A stretch of DNA of 44,890 bases from Kiloniellales bacterium (GTDB taxonomy: Bacteria; Pseudomonadota; Alphaproteobacteria; Kiloniellales; JAKSDN01), in NCBI GenBank assembly GCA_030064845.1, contig JASJEC010000021.1, forward strand, positions 1 to 44,890, in the 5' to 3' direction. This document shows positions 24,587 to 34,192 of this stretch, piece by piece; position 1 is the first letter of the stretch; every line of letters starts with the position of its first letter. The notes under the pieces were generated by a model. The model ran no database searches. It worked only from the letters and a program-made list of their open reading frames with translations, and was not told the origin of the DNA. A program made the position numbers and the translations under genes.

Positions 24587-26110
24587 ATGTCGGCGAAGCC
24601 CCCCATACCCGAAGACGAGGCGCGACGACTCGAGGTTCTCAAAGCCTACGAGATCCTCGACACCGCGCCGGAACAAGCCTTCGACCGGCTCACCACCCTC
24701 GCGGCCCAGATCTGCGAGGCGCCCATCGCCCTGGTGTCTCTGGTCGACCGGGACCGACAGTGGTTCAAGTCCCGCTTCGGCCTGGATGCTCCTGAAACCC
24801 CTCGGGACCTGGCCTTCTGCGCTCATGCGATTCTCGAGAACGACGTGCTTGTGGTTCCCGACGCGACCCGCGACGAGAGGTTCAAGGAGAACCCGCTGGT
24901 AACCGGACCGCCGCACATTCGCAGCTATGCGGGCGCCCCGCTGATCGCCAGGGATGGGGTCAAGCTGGGGACGCTCTGCGTGATCCACGACGAGGTGGTG
25001 CACCTGACCCCCCGGCAGATCGAGCAGCTGGAGAGCCTCGCCGCCATCGCCGTCGACGAGATCGAGCTGCGCCTGGCACTGCGCGAAATCACGACGGCGC
25101 GCGCCGAGCTGATGGCCATGGCCGAGGAACGAGAGCGGCTCTATCGCGAGAACGAGCGCGACCGCCGCTTCATCGAGACGCTGATCGACACGGTGCCAAT
25201 CCCGATCTTCTCGCGCGACGACCAGCAGAGGGTGAGCCTCGCCAACCCGGCCTATGCCGCCTTCCTGGGGCTGCCGACGGAGGGCATCCTCGGCAAGCAC
25301 CTCGGCGAGCTCTACGACCAGCCCGCGGTGGTGGAGATCCTCGAAGAGGACCGGCATTTGATGACCAATCCCCAGGGGCACCAAACATTCGAGAGACAGT
25401 TTCCGTGCCGAAGCACGAACAAGTGCCGCGAAACCGTGGTCCACAAGGCGCTGATTCGCGCGCCCGACGGCTCGGTCCAGGGCATCGTCGGCGCGATCGT
25501 CGACATGACCGATCAGAAGGCGCTGCAGGCCAAACTGCAGAACCTGGCGACGACGGACCCGCTGACCGGCGCCGCCAACCGCCACGCCTTCATGGAGCGA
25601 GTCGAGCGCGAAGTGCGGCGTAGCCGCCGCTACGGACATCCCCTGTCGCTGATCATGATCGATATCGATAACTTCAAGACGATCAACGACACCCACGGAC
25701 ACTGCGTGGGCGACCGGGTCCTTAAGGTCATGTGCGACGTCTGCCACGAGACGATCCGGGACTCGGTCGACATCTTGTCGAGGTGGGGCGGCGAGGAGTT
25801 TCTCGTCCTGGCCCCCGAGACCGACGCCGGCGGCGCGAGCGCCTTGGCCGAACGCCTGCGCCAACGGATCGCGGATGAGCAGATCATAATGGAAGGCGGC
25901 GTGCTTTCCTTCACCGCCAGTTTCGGCGTCGCGACCGCCGATGCCTGCTGCGAAGAGCAGGGTCTAAAGGACCTGCTCGAGCAGGCGGACAAGTGCCTCT
26001 ACGCCTCCAAGTCGCAGGGGCGGAACCGGGTCACGGCGGCAGCCTGTGCCGAGGCCGGCGATTGGAAGTTCTCACCGGGAACGTCTCCCTGCCAGGCGAA
26101 CATCGCGTAA
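24587..26110 (+). CDS. GAF-PAS-GGDEF diguanylate cyclase
   Basis: A 507-aa soluble signalling protein making cyclic di-GMP from GTP. I start at ATG 24587 (ribosome binding site AGAGGAAGG); an in-frame TTG lies 18 bases upstream. Residues about 20-160 are a GAF domain (APIALVSLVDRDRQWFKS, SYAGAPLIARDG), then a coiled region, a PAS domain (about 195-310), and a GGDEF domain (LTGAANRHAFMERVEREV) with the active loop WGGEEF at 400-405. The inhibitory I-site position reads DSVD instead of RxxD, so classic product inhibition is doubtful. There is no EAL domain. It follows a 160-bp AT-rich promoter region. Confidence 0.92.
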   Translation: MSAKPPIPEDEARRLEVLKAYEILDTAPEQAFDRLTTLAAQICEAPIALVSLVDRDRQWFKSRFGLDAPETPRDLAFCAHAILENDVLVVPDATRDERFKENPLVTGPPHIRSYAGAPLIARDGVKLGTLCVIHDEVVHLTPRQIEQLESLAAIAVDEIELRLALREITTARAELMAMAEERERLYRENERDRRFIETLIDTVPIPIFSRDDQQRVSLANPAYAAFLGLPTEGILGKHLGELYDQPAVVEILEEDRHLMTNPQGHQTFERQFPCRSTNKCRETVVHKALIRAPDGSVQGIVGAIVDMTDQKALQAKLQNLATTDPLTGAANRHAFMERVEREVRRSRRYGHPLSLIMIDIDNFKTINDTHGHCVGDRVLKVMCDVCHETIRDSVDILSRWGGEEFLVLAPETDAGGASALAERLRQRIADEQIIMEGGVLSFTASFGVATADACCEEQGLKDLLEQADKCLYASKSQGRNRVTAAACAEAGDWKFSPGTSPCQANIA

Positions 26111-26163
26111 TCGCGGCTGCTCGCTTCGTGGCAGATGGCGTGAGACACGCTCGGCGTGACAGG

Positions 26164-27411
26164 TCAGCCCTCCTTTTTCCCCAGTAAACTGTTGAGCGCC
26201 GCCAGGTAGAGCTGCTTGCCAGGAATGCCGACGCTGCCCAAGGGCAGGAACGGCGCCTTGAGAGCGGCACTCCTCTGCCGCACGACCATGCGCAGTATGG
26301 TGAAGAGGACCAGAGCAACGGCAACCATGATGATGAATAGAAAAAGCCCCTGCGGCCCGGTCCGGCCCATCATCTGGGACGCGGCGATCGGCCCGATGAT
26401 GGACCCGATGCCGTAGGCGACCAAGAGTCCGGCGGCCACCTGGACAAGTTGATCGGGCGCTGCCCGGTCGTTCACCTGGGCGGTCGACAGGGGATAGAGC
26501 GTGAAGGCGAAGCCTCCGTAGACGAAAGCCAGCAGGTACATCGGCCAGCTCGCGTCCTCGGTCGCCCAGATGATGCCGAGCGCGCAGACCGACGCCGCCA
26601 GAACGACAACCATAAGAACGGAACGCCGGTCCAGGCGGTCGGACAGCCGCCCGATGGGGAACTGGAGAGCCATGCCGCCCAGGATGAGGCACGCCATGAA
26701 GGCCGAAACCTCGGCGACGGAAAGACCGCTGTCCGCTGCGTAGATGGGCCCCAGGCCGTGCAGGGACGCGTTGTTCAGCCCGGCAGCGACGGTCCCGACC
26801 ACGCCGACCGGGGAGACGGCCAAGAGGTGCCGGAAGCGCATGCGCTGGGGCGAAACCGGCTTGGGGCTGGTGGCCTGGGTCAAGAGGATCGGCACCAGGG
26901 CAATGGAAAAGATGATCGATGCGATCACGAAGAGTTGGAATTCCGCCGGGCTGGCCACGGTCAGAAGGAACTGCCCGAGCCCCGAGCCCAGGTAGTTGGT
27001 CACCATGTAGAGCGACAAGACGCGGCCGCGGTTCTTGTTGCTGCAGCGCTCGTTGATCCAACTCTCCGTCACCATGACCATGCCGGCCATGCAAAAGCCG
27101 GCGACGATCCGCAGGGCGAGCCAGGTGAAGGGATCGATCTTGAGCAGATGCGCCAGGACGGCGACCGACATGATGGACGCGAAGGCGGCGAACGACCTGA
27201 TATGCCCGACCGCGGCCACAACCCGGACGGCGTAGAATGCGCCCAGCAGCAATCCGAAGAAATAGCCGGCCATGACGAGGCCGATCGTCTCGGTCGAGAA
27301 GCCCTCCAACTTGCTGCGAAGGCCGAGCAGCGTCCCGAACAAGCCATTGGCCAGCAGCAGCAGGCCATAGCTCAGGAGCAAGGAGGCGATGGACCGGATC
27401 GTCTTCCGCAT
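26164..27411 (-). CDS. MFS transporter
   Basis: A 415-aa carrier with about 12 membrane helices. I place the start at MRKTIRSIASLLLSYGLLLL (ATG 27411) because the 35 residues from the earlier ATG at 27516 are not membrane-like. The family loop between helices 2 and 3 is blurred, but the second half has the typical GRLSDRLDRRSVL between helices 8 and 9, and MVMVTESWINERCSNKNRGR fits the YcaD/sugar-like MFS subgroup. The substrate is unknown. It is convergent with the diguanylate cyclase gene and shows no operon partner. Confidence 0.85.
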   Translation of the reverse strand: MRKTIRSIASLLLSYGLLLLANGLFGTLLGLRSKLEGFSTETIGLVMAGYFFGLLLGAFYAVRVVAAVGHIRSFAAFASIMSVAVLAHLLKIDPFTWLALRIVAGFCMAGMVMVTESWINERCSNKNRGRVLSLYMVTNYLGSGLGQFLLTVASPAEFQLFVIASIIFSIALVPILLTQATSPKPVSPQRMRFRHLLAVSPVGVVGTVAAGLNNASLHGLGPIYAADSGLSVAEVSAFMACLILGGMALQFPIGRLSDRLDRRSVLMVVVLAASVCALGIIWATEDASWPMYLLAFVYGGFAFTLYPLSTAQVNDRAAPDQLVQVAAGLLVAYGIGSIIGPIAASQMMGRTGPQGLFLFIIMVAVALVLFTILRMVVRQRSAALKAPFLPLGSVGIPGKQLYLAALNSLLGKKEG

Positions 27412-27647
27412 GGGGGCGTTTGCTTGTCCTTTGGCCAGTGAGAGGACGGCTTCAGCTTCACCGTACCCGATAGCGGCCGGTTGAGACGGGTAGCCCCTGA
27501 TCCAGGAAGATGGCAAGCACCGGCGATGTGCAGTCTTGCCTCGACCAGGACGTGATCCTGCGCTCAGGCGCCCTCGCCTGATCCAAGCCTGCGGGGCAGA
27601 GCGGAGAAACGCGGGTACTGGCTATCAGCGATCACCACGGTCGCGCC

Positions 27648-29288
27648 TCATGCTGCGACCTTCCGCCTGCAGTAACAGGAGGCTTTGATCGGAACCTCGG
27701 CGCGGGCAGCGGCCTTGTCGAGTTGCAGCTTGATCTGAGCCGCCTCAACCGTCTCACCGCGATGAACCAGGCATTCGTGGAGACCGTGCAGGCTCCAGAC
27801 ATTGCCTGGATGCTGACAGGCGCGGCTCAGGGTGGCGTCGAGACCCAGATCGGCCCGGTAGACCGCCTCGGCCTCGTCATAGCGGCCTTGCTCGATCAGC
27901 AGCGCACCGAGCGCGTGGCGGGTCGGCTGCATCCAGCCCCAGGGCTCGTCGTATGGCAGGGTATCGTCCAGCTCGACGGACTTCCTGAGATGCTCGAAGG
28001 CTTGCTCGTGGTTGCCCTTGTGATACTCCAGTTCACCGAGGAGCATCTGCTCGGCCACAGCCAGGATGTCACGGCAGGTGTTGTTAAACAGCATCCGGCT
28101 CTCGGGCACCTCGTCGCGGGCCTCGAAGAAGAGGTCACATTCGGCATCGGCCTCGGCAAGCTTCCCGCTGTTCGCCAGGGCGACAGTACGGGCATAGCGC
28201 ATCATCGCGGTGGTGACGCTGTAGAGTTCCCTATCCGCCGGCAGCGCCTGGGCGAGAATGTCGCTCCACCGCCCGAAGCGAATCAGCACATGCTGCTTCA
28301 TGGGGATGAAGCCCTCGAACCAGTCCGCCATCGCGCGCAGGAAGTCTTCGGGGATCGTGGCGATCAGCTCGTCGGACGTATCCATGGCCGCCCTGGGCTG
28401 GCCAATGAACATCGCGCCGTAAATCTTGAAGTGATAGTTGTGGCAGCGGTAGACGGAATAGAAGTTGTCCGCCCCTTCCCTCTCCAGGAACTTGCGATCG
28501 GCGAGGATCGCCGTGTGGTTCCTCGAGACGACGTTCTGATAATCACCGCACAGAACGTCGATGTGCGTCGCCATGTGAAGCAGGTGCCCGGCGTCGGGCA
28601 CCAGGGTGCTCAGGGCATCGCCGTGGCGCAGCGCGCGCTCGGGATGCGGCGACATCTCCATGAGATGGATGTACATGTGCAGCAGGCCGGGATGCCGCCA
28701 AGCGCCGTCGTGCTTGTCGAAGGCCGCTTCCAGGACGGCGATCGCTTCCAGCGTGTCCGCCCCCTCGGCCGGCTTGCCCGATCGCAAGTCCCAGAGCTGC
28801 CAAGGTGTCCGATTCATGATCGCCTCGGCAAAGAGGCAGCCGATATCGAGATCGTCCTGATGGTCCCTGTAAACCACGCGCATCGCGTCGGCATACGCGT
28901 CGTTCCAGGGCGCAAAGTCCTCGATCGTCGCATCTTCGGGATAGCGATGGGTGATCGCCTCGATGAGCGAGCGTTCGAAAGGAAGCACCTTCTCCTTGAG
29001 CGCCCCCGCCTTGGCGATCGCCTCACGCGCACGTGTCAGGCAATCGGGTTTCTCATCCTCTTCAAAGGCTTCCCAGGGCTTGTTGTAGTTCGGACCGATC
29101 GCGTAGGCGATGCCCCAGTGGGCCATGGCGCAATCGGCGTCCGCTTCGAGCGCCTTCTCGAAGCAGGCGATCGCTTCCTCGTGGTTGTAGGCGTAGGTCC
29201 AGACGAGGCCCCTGTCGAACCAAAGCTGGGCGTTGTTGGAACTGGTGCTGACTTTTCGTGAGTATGTTCCCAGGTCGTAATAGGCCAT
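27648..29288 (-). CDS. Tetratricopeptide repeat protein
   Basis: A 546-aa soluble protein starting MAYYDLGTYSRKVSTSS (ATG 29288, ribosome binding site GGTGAGG). TPR units are visible at the start (AQLWFDRGLVWTYAYNHEEA, IACFEKALEADADCAMAHWG) and end (GNHEQAFEHLRKSVELDD, EQGRYDEAEAVYRADLGLD). The middle has histidine-rich motifs spaced as in a recurrent TPR family of environmental bacteria: HPGLLHMYIHLMEMS and AGHLLHMATHIDVLCGDY. These could bind metal, but no reaction is known to me. The C-terminus ends in a cysteine-rich SCYCRRKVAA. It is a single gene, ahead of the ParA-like gene's terminator region. Confidence 0.75.
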   Translation of the reverse strand: MAYYDLGTYSRKVSTSSNNAQLWFDRGLVWTYAYNHEEAIACFEKALEADADCAMAHWGIAYAIGPNYNKPWEAFEEDEKPDCLTRAREAIAKAGALKEKVLPFERSLIEAITHRYPEDATIEDFAPWNDAYADAMRVVYRDHQDDLDIGCLFAEAIMNRTPWQLWDLRSGKPAEGADTLEAIAVLEAAFDKHDGAWRHPGLLHMYIHLMEMSPHPERALRHGDALSTLVPDAGHLLHMATHIDVLCGDYQNVVSRNHTAILADRKFLEREGADNFYSVYRCHNYHFKIYGAMFIGQPRAAMDTSDELIATIPEDFLRAMADWFEGFIPMKQHVLIRFGRWSDILAQALPADRELYSVTTAMMRYARTVALANSGKLAEADAECDLFFEARDEVPESRMLFNNTCRDILAVAEQMLLGELEYHKGNHEQAFEHLRKSVELDDTLPYDEPWGWMQPTRHALGALLIEQGRYDEAEAVYRADLGLDATLSRACQHPGNVWSLHGLHECLVHRGETVEAAQIKLQLDKAAARAEVPIKASCYCRRKVAA

Positions 29289-29401
29289 CGTCCTCACCCC
29301 CGGCCAAATTATTGAAATGCAGGAAGCCTAGACCCGAAGGCCCTGCCCGATCAATCGCGAGGGACGAGAGCTCTGCCCGAGCAGCGCACGCGGCTGGCAA
29401 C

Positions 29402-30040
29402 TTACGCCGCCTTGCGCAGGACCTCTTTCGCCAGGCGATGGATCTCCTGGGCCGCGACGCTTTTCGCCTTGGCCTCGGTGACCCCGCGGCCCTCGTTGAG
29501 CGCGCTGGCGAGCAGCGTCCGGTTGCCGATCCGCGTACGGGCGAGCGCTCCCTCGAGCTGTTTGACAACCGGCAGGAGCGCCTCGGTCAGCTTCGCCCGC
29601 GGCGGCACCCGGTTGAGCACGATCAGCGCCGGTTTGCCGGCCTTTTCGGCCAGGGAGAGCGAGGGCAGCACGGCCCAGACGTCCATCGGCGAGGGCTGGA
29701 CCGGCAGAACGACGAGGTCCGCCGACCGCACCGCGGTCCGCGCTTCCTCCTCGGCGTGCGGCGGCGTGTCGATCAGGACGATGTCGTGGGCCTCGGCCTG
29801 CTTCTGCGCCTCCCAACGAAGGGCGAGCTGGTCGACTCGGCTGAGCGCCAGTGGGCTCGGCGCATCGGTAAAGTACTTCTCGCGGACCCGATGCCAGATC
29901 GACAGCGACTGCTGTGGATCCATGTCGATCAGGCCGACGGACTTCTTCATTTCGGCAAAGGCGACGGCCAGATGCGCGACAAGGGTCGTCTTGCCGGCAC
30001 CGCCCTTGTGCTGCGCGACCGTGATGATCTTTCCAGGCAT
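29402..30040 (-). CDS. ParA/MinD-family ATPase (orphan)
   Basis: A 212-aa ATPase starting MPGKIITVAQHKGGAGKTTL. The deviant Walker A box (KGGAGKTT) and Walker B region (GLIDMDPQQSLSIW, IVLIDTPPHAEEE) are clear. The short length and the absence of an N-terminal DNA-binding domain fit small orphan ParA-like proteins used for positioning cargo such as chemoreceptor clusters, or for plasmid-type segregation. No parB gene or centromere-like repeat array lies nearby, so chromosome partitioning is not supported here. A GTG/ATG further upstream (30055) is the alternative start. Confidence 0.85.
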   Translation of the reverse strand: MPGKIITVAQHKGGAGKTTLVAHLAVAFAEMKKSVGLIDMDPQQSLSIWHRVREKYFTDAPSPLALSRVDQLALRWEAQKQAEAHDIVLIDTPPHAEEEARTAVRSADLVVLPVQPSPMDVWAVLPSLSLAEKAGKPALIVLNRVPPRAKLTEALLPVVKQLEGALARTRIGNRTLLASALNEGRGVTEAKAKSVAAQEIHRLAKEVLRKAA

Positions 30041-30560
30041 CGATTTTCCTCGCATGCGCCTGAAGATTCGCGGGAGTTTGCACTCCCCCTGTGTTCAAGC
30101 GCGCAGATTCGAGACTAAACCCTTATGTTTCATGTTGCAGCGCACGGCAAGGCTCTTGACCACCGTGAAGCACAAGGCGCAAGCTTGTTCCCACGTGGCC
30201 GGCGCTGGCCGGTGACGATAGAGCCGCCGCAGTGCCTGTGCGGTGACTAGCCGGCGGGCCCCTCCGAGAGAGCGGCCTGAGTCGGACGAAAGAGAGCAAA
30301 GCGGGAGCCGTTCCAAAAATGGGCGGCTCCCTTCATGAGTGCCCCCAAAAAAACTGAGAAGCGAACCCCGCGGCTCACGCGACCGAGGGATCGCGAAGAG
30401 GTCTGCTGGCCCGCCCCAGTTGGTGAGGTCGCCCGTCACCACCACGAGCCCGGCCGCGCCGTGACCTCGCTGCTTGTCAAGTTTGACACGACCAGTTAGG
30501 GCAGGCGCCCGGCACGGCCTCGGCTTTTCTCTGATACCGTTTCGACTAGACTGCGCCGCC
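30041..30560. other. 520-bp intergenic region with a strong hairpin
   Basis: No convincing gene between the ParA-like gene (minus) and sua5 (plus). A hairpin is clear: GGGAGCCG (30303-30310) pairs with CGGCTCCC (30324-30331), with extra C-G pairs inside. Another palindrome, TGTCAA-GT-TTGACA, lies at 30475-30488, about 75 bases before the sua5 start, and may be an operator. A long run of GC hairpins covers 30195-30255. No T-tract follows the main hairpin. Confidence 0.4.
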
Positions 30561-31532
30561 ATGAGCGAAGGCCTCCGATACAACGTGCGGGCGGCAGACG
30601 AGGCCGGTGTGCGGGCAGCGGCGAAGGTGTTGCGTGAAGGCGGGCTGGTCGCCTTTCCCACCGAGACCGTCTACGGCCTGGGTGCCGACGCCCGCAACGA
30701 CCGGGCGGTCGCGGCGATCTTCGAGGCCAAAGGCCGACCGCGCTTCAATCCTCTGATCGTTCATTTCCGCCACCTTGCCGCGGCGGCCGAGGAGACGGTC
30801 TTCGACTCCAGGGCGCGGGCGCTCGCCGAACGCTTCTGGCCCGGTCCGCTCAGCCTGGTCCTGCCGCGGGCTCCAGGATCGCGAATTTCCCTGCTCTGTT
30901 CCGCCGGCCTCGATACCCTCGCGGTGCGCGTGCCCGGTCACGAGTCCGCCCAGGCCTTGCTTAATGCCTGCGCGCTGCCGATCGCCGCCCCCAGCGCCAA
31001 CCCGGCCGGCCGCATCTCGCCGACCCGGGCGGCCGACGTGGTGGCGGCGCTGGGCGAACGTGTGGACCTGGTGCTGGACGGTGGCCCCTGCCCCATCGGT
31101 CTCGAATCGACGGTCGTGGACATGAGCGGCGCGGCCCCCCGCCTGCTGCGCCCGGGGGCCGTGACCCGCGAGGAACTGGAGGAGGAGCTGGAAACCCTCG
31201 AATCCGGAGAGGCGGAGGGCCCGCTACGCGCGCCGGGACAGCTCGCCAGCCACTATGCCCCGGAGCACCCGCTCTTACTCGACGCGCTGCGCGCGACGCA
31301 GGATCAGGCGCTGCTGGCCTTCGGACCGAACCCGCCAAGAGGCGCGGCCCGCACCCTCAACCTCAGCGTCAGCGGCGACCTTCGCGAAGCGGCGGCGAAC
31401 CTTTTCGCCTTCCTCAGGGCGCTGGACGAGGCGCCGGTCTCCGCCATCGCCGTGATGCCGATTCCGTCCTACGGCCTGGGTGCCGCGATCAACGACCGGC
31501 TGGCCCGCGCTGCCGCACCCCGCGACGCCTGA
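30561..31532 (+). CDS. L-threonylcarbamoyladenylate synthase (Sua5/TsaC family)
   Basis: A 323-aa protein that makes threonylcarbamoyl-AMP from threonine, bicarbonate and ATP for the t6A37 modification of ANN-decoding tRNAs. The start ATG 30561 (MSEGLRYNVRAADEAG) fits; an upstream frame extension is not coding-like. The YrdC core shows FPTETVYGLGADARND, KGRPRFNPLIVHF, and APSANPAGRISPT, and the last ~100 residues form the extra Sua5 domain (APGQLASHYAPEHPL). So this is the long Sua5/YwlC form, not the short TsaC. It ends 5 bases before the convergent lipoprotein gene. Confidence 0.93.
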   Translation: MSEGLRYNVRAADEAGVRAAAKVLREGGLVAFPTETVYGLGADARNDRAVAAIFEAKGRPRFNPLIVHFRHLAAAAEETVFDSRARALAERFWPGPLSLVLPRAPGSRISLLCSAGLDTLAVRVPGHESAQALLNACALPIAAPSANPAGRISPTRAADVVAALGERVDLVLDGGPCPIGLESTVVDMSGAAPRLLRPGAVTREELEEELETLESGEAEGPLRAPGQLASHYAPEHPLLLDALRATQDQALLAFGPNPPRGAARTLNLSVSGDLREAAANLFAFLRALDEAPVSAIAVMPIPSYGLGAAINDRLARAAAPRDA

Positions 31533-31537
31533 ACCCG

Positions 31538-32095
31538 CTAGCCCCGCCGCGGGCTGTTGCCGCCGTTGATGTCGAAGCGCTGCGGCGGGAGAATGGTAGT
31601 CAGCGTGGTGCGCATCAAATCGCGGAACTCTGGGCCGTCGGGACGAAAAACGTCGCCGCGATAGCCGATCGTGGAGCTGACCCTGTACTCCGAGGAGCAG
31701 ATCACCATAAGCACCGCCACGCCGTCCCCGCCCGGCTGTAGGGGTTGGTCACCCCGGAAGCAGGCCTTGTCGGGGCGAACAAAGGGGGCCGGATTGAAGT
31801 AGATCAGGAGTCGGTAGGGCGCCACGGTATTCCGCGGCACCGACTCGAATGTGAGGTCGGGGCCGAAGTAGTTACCGGCCAGGGCCGTCGTTACGGCCTC
31901 GTCGAGCGCGGCCTGATCCACCGCGAAGGGGTTGCCTCGGATCACCGTGGGAACGGCGCCATAGCGCGCAAGGTTGCTCTGGAAACTCGGCTGATAGGCC
32001 GCGTCAAACTGGACCGGCCGGACCACGGTGACGCTGTCAGGGGCGCAGGCCGTTGTGAACAGTAGCACCAGGGATGCGTAAACCGCGCGTCTCAT
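31538..32095 (-). CDS. Hypothetical exported lipoprotein-like protein
   Basis: A 185-aa protein with a signal peptide, MRRAVYASLVLLFTTAC, whose TTAC could act as an unusual lipobox with lipid-modified Cys17. The mature part (DSVTVVRPVQFDAAYQPS..., FFGPDLTFESVPRN-like stretches) has two further cysteines (KACFRGD and VICSSEY), possibly a disulfide. No family is recognised. It is convergent with sua5, only 5 bases apart at the 3' ends. Confidence 0.7.
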   Translation of the reverse strand: MRRAVYASLVLLFTTACAPDSVTVVRPVQFDAAYQPSFQSNLARYGAVPTVIRGNPFAVDQAALDEAVTTALAGNYFGPDLTFESVPRNTVAPYRLLIYFNPAPFVRPDKACFRGDQPLQPGGDGVAVLMVICSSEYRVSSTIGYRGDVFRPDGPEFRDLMRTTLTTILPPQRFDINGGNSPRRG

Positions 32096-32313
32096 GCCTT
32101 GCTCCTTCCTGTTGTAGCCCTCTTACGTAGCGGAGGGCTCCAGAGATGCACCCGCGCCCCGGAACCGACCAATCACGCCTGGTCACAACAAGGTGCAAAT
32201 CACTGACCGTCCAGGAACTCGCCTGTCACGTATCAGCAATGTGCCCGATTTTACCCCTTCGGGACTAGTGATAGAGTGCGGCCAGGAGAGCGGCCAGTTC
32301 GAGGACGACAGGC

Positions 32314-34113
32314 ATGATGAGCTACCACGCCCCTTTGACCGAGATGCGTTTCGCGCTCGACGAGATCGCCGGACTTCCCGAGATCGCGGGGCTGCCCGGC
32401 TACGGCGAAGCCACACCCGATCTGGTCGAGGCGGTGCTCGAGGAGGCGGGCAAGCTCTCCGCCGAGGTGCTCGCGCCGCTCAACCTGTCGGGCGACCAGG
32501 AGGCCTCGGTCTACGAGAACGGCGTCGTGCGCACCCCGAGCGGCTTCAAGGAAGCTTATCGGCAGTACGTCGAGAGCGGCTGGAACGCCCTGCCCTTCGA
32601 CCCCGAATACGGCGGCCAGGGTCTGCCCTGGACCCTCGCCATGGCGATCCAGGAAATGTGGAACGCCGCCAACATGAGCTTCGCGCTCTGTCCGCTTCTG
32701 AACCAGGGCGCGGTCGAGCTGCTGCAGGCGCACGGCTCCGCGTGGCAGAAGGACACCTACCTCGCCAAGATGATTTCGGGTGAGTGGACCGGCACCATGA
32801 ACCTGACCGAGCCCCAGGCCGGCTCCGACGTCGGCGCCGCCAAGACCCGGGCCGTGCCGAAGGACGACCACTACCTGATTACCGGCCAGAAGATCTACAT
32901 CACCTACGGCGAGCACGACTTCACCGACAACATCATCCACATGGTGCTGGCGCGGACGCCGGACGCGCCGGCCGGCACCAAGGGCATCTCCCTCTTCCTC
33001 GTGCCCAAGTTCCTGCCCGGCGAAAACGGCGCGCCCGGGCCGCGCAACGACCTGCGCTGCGTCTCCATCGAGCACAAGCTCGGCATCAAGGCGTCGCCGA
33101 CCGCGGTCATGGCCTACGGCGACGGCGGCGGCGCGGTCGGCTACCTGGTCGGCGAAGAGAACCGCGGCATGGAGTACATGTTCACCATGATGAATAACGC
33201 GCGCCTCGCGGTCGCCGTCCAGGGGCTGGCGATCGCCGAGCGCGCCTACCAGCAGGCCGTGGCTTATGCCCGCGATCGGACCCAGAGCCGGGCCCTGGGC
33301 AGCAGCGAGGCGGCGCCGGTCAAGATCATCCGTCACCCCGACGTTCGCCGCATGCTGCTGACCATGAAGAGCGGTGTCGAGGCGATGCGCGCGCTGATCT
33401 ACTTCACCGCCGGCGCCCTCGACCGGGCGAAGCGGGAGCCGGATGAGGCGCGGCGCGCCGAGCAGGAAGCTATGCTCGACGTGCTGATCCCGGTCGCCAA
33501 GGCCTGGGCGACGGACCTTGGCTGCGAGATCGCCTCCACCGGCGTGCAGATCCATGGCGGCATGGGCTTCATCGAGGAGACCGGCGCGGCCCAGCATTAC
33601 AGAGATGCCAGGATCCTGCCGATCTATGAAGGCACCAACGGAATCCAGGCGCTCGACCTGCTCGGCCGCAAGTTGCTGCGCGACCAGGGCAAGGCGGTGA
33701 CCGCCCTGATCGGCCGGATGAAGGCGACGCAAGAGGAGCTCAACGGCCTGAAGGGGCCGGCGATCGTCTCGCTGCGCGGATCTCTGGGCGAGGGCATTCT
33801 GACCTTGGAGGCGGCGGGCGACTACCTGTTGGAAACGGCCGGCGAGGACATGGCGCTGGCGGCGGCCGGCGCCACGCCCTACCTGCAGCTCTTCGGCACG
33901 GTGGCCGGCGGCTGGCTGCTGGGCAAGGCCTGCGTCACCGCAGCCCGCGCGCTCGACGGCGAGAACGGGCACTGGGATCACGGTTTCCTGGAAGCCCGGC
34001 TCAAGCTCGGCCATTTCTACGCCGAGAACGTGATGCCGCGCGCGGCCACCTACGGCTCCCAGGTGATCCGCGGCGGCGCCAGCGTCATGGCGCTCGACGA
34101 ATCCCCGCTCTAA
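32314..34113 (+). CDS. Acyl-CoA dehydrogenase, DmdC-like
   Basis: A 599-aa FAD enzyme. The length and the C-terminal extra domain (about 460-599) put it in the subgroup that includes DmdC (3-methylmercaptopropionyl-CoA dehydrogenase) and other long acyl-CoA dehydrogenases. Visible are the N-terminal helical domain, the FAD/substrate signature TGTMNLTEPQAGSDVGA, HKLGIKASPTAVMAY, and the active-site loop QIHGGMGFIEE with ILPIYEGTNGIQALDL, whose Glu acts as catalytic base. Two adjacent ATGs at 32314 and 32317 follow GAGG. No other fatty-acid or DMSP genes lie next to it, so the substrate stays open. Confidence 0.9.
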   Translation: MMSYHAPLTEMRFALDEIAGLPEIAGLPGYGEATPDLVEAVLEEAGKLSAEVLAPLNLSGDQEASVYENGVVRTPSGFKEAYRQYVESGWNALPFDPEYGGQGLPWTLAMAIQEMWNAANMSFALCPLLNQGAVELLQAHGSAWQKDTYLAKMISGEWTGTMNLTEPQAGSDVGAAKTRAVPKDDHYLITGQKIYITYGEHDFTDNIIHMVLARTPDAPAGTKGISLFLVPKFLPGENGAPGPRNDLRCVSIEHKLGIKASPTAVMAYGDGGGAVGYLVGEENRGMEYMFTMMNNARLAVAVQGLAIAERAYQQAVAYARDRTQSRALGSSEAAPVKIIRHPDVRRMLLTMKSGVEAMRALIYFTAGALDRAKREPDEARRAEQEAMLDVLIPVAKAWATDLGCEIASTGVQIHGGMGFIEETGAAQHYRDARILPIYEGTNGIQALDLLGRKLLRDQGKAVTALIGRMKATQEELNGLKGPAIVSLRGSLGEGILTLEAAGDYLLETAGEDMALAAAGATPYLQLFGTVAGGWLLGKACVTAARALDGENGHWDHGFLEARLKLGHFYAENVMPRAATYGSQVIRGGASVMALDESPL

Positions 34114-34192
34114 AGGCCCTGGCGCATCCGGCTCGAAACGCTTTAGAATCAGAGGCGGAAGGCGAAACGAAGCGGAGGCATCGGCCAGCGCC

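Noticed and set aside
29402-30040. ParA-like gene as part of a chromosome-partition locus near the origin candidate
   Set aside because: No parB or parS-like array is present, and it is 6 kb from the DnaA-box cluster; it looks like an orphan.
30483-30512. TTGACA as a -35 box for sua5
   Set aside because: Nothing resembling a -10 hexamer lies 16-18 bases downstream.
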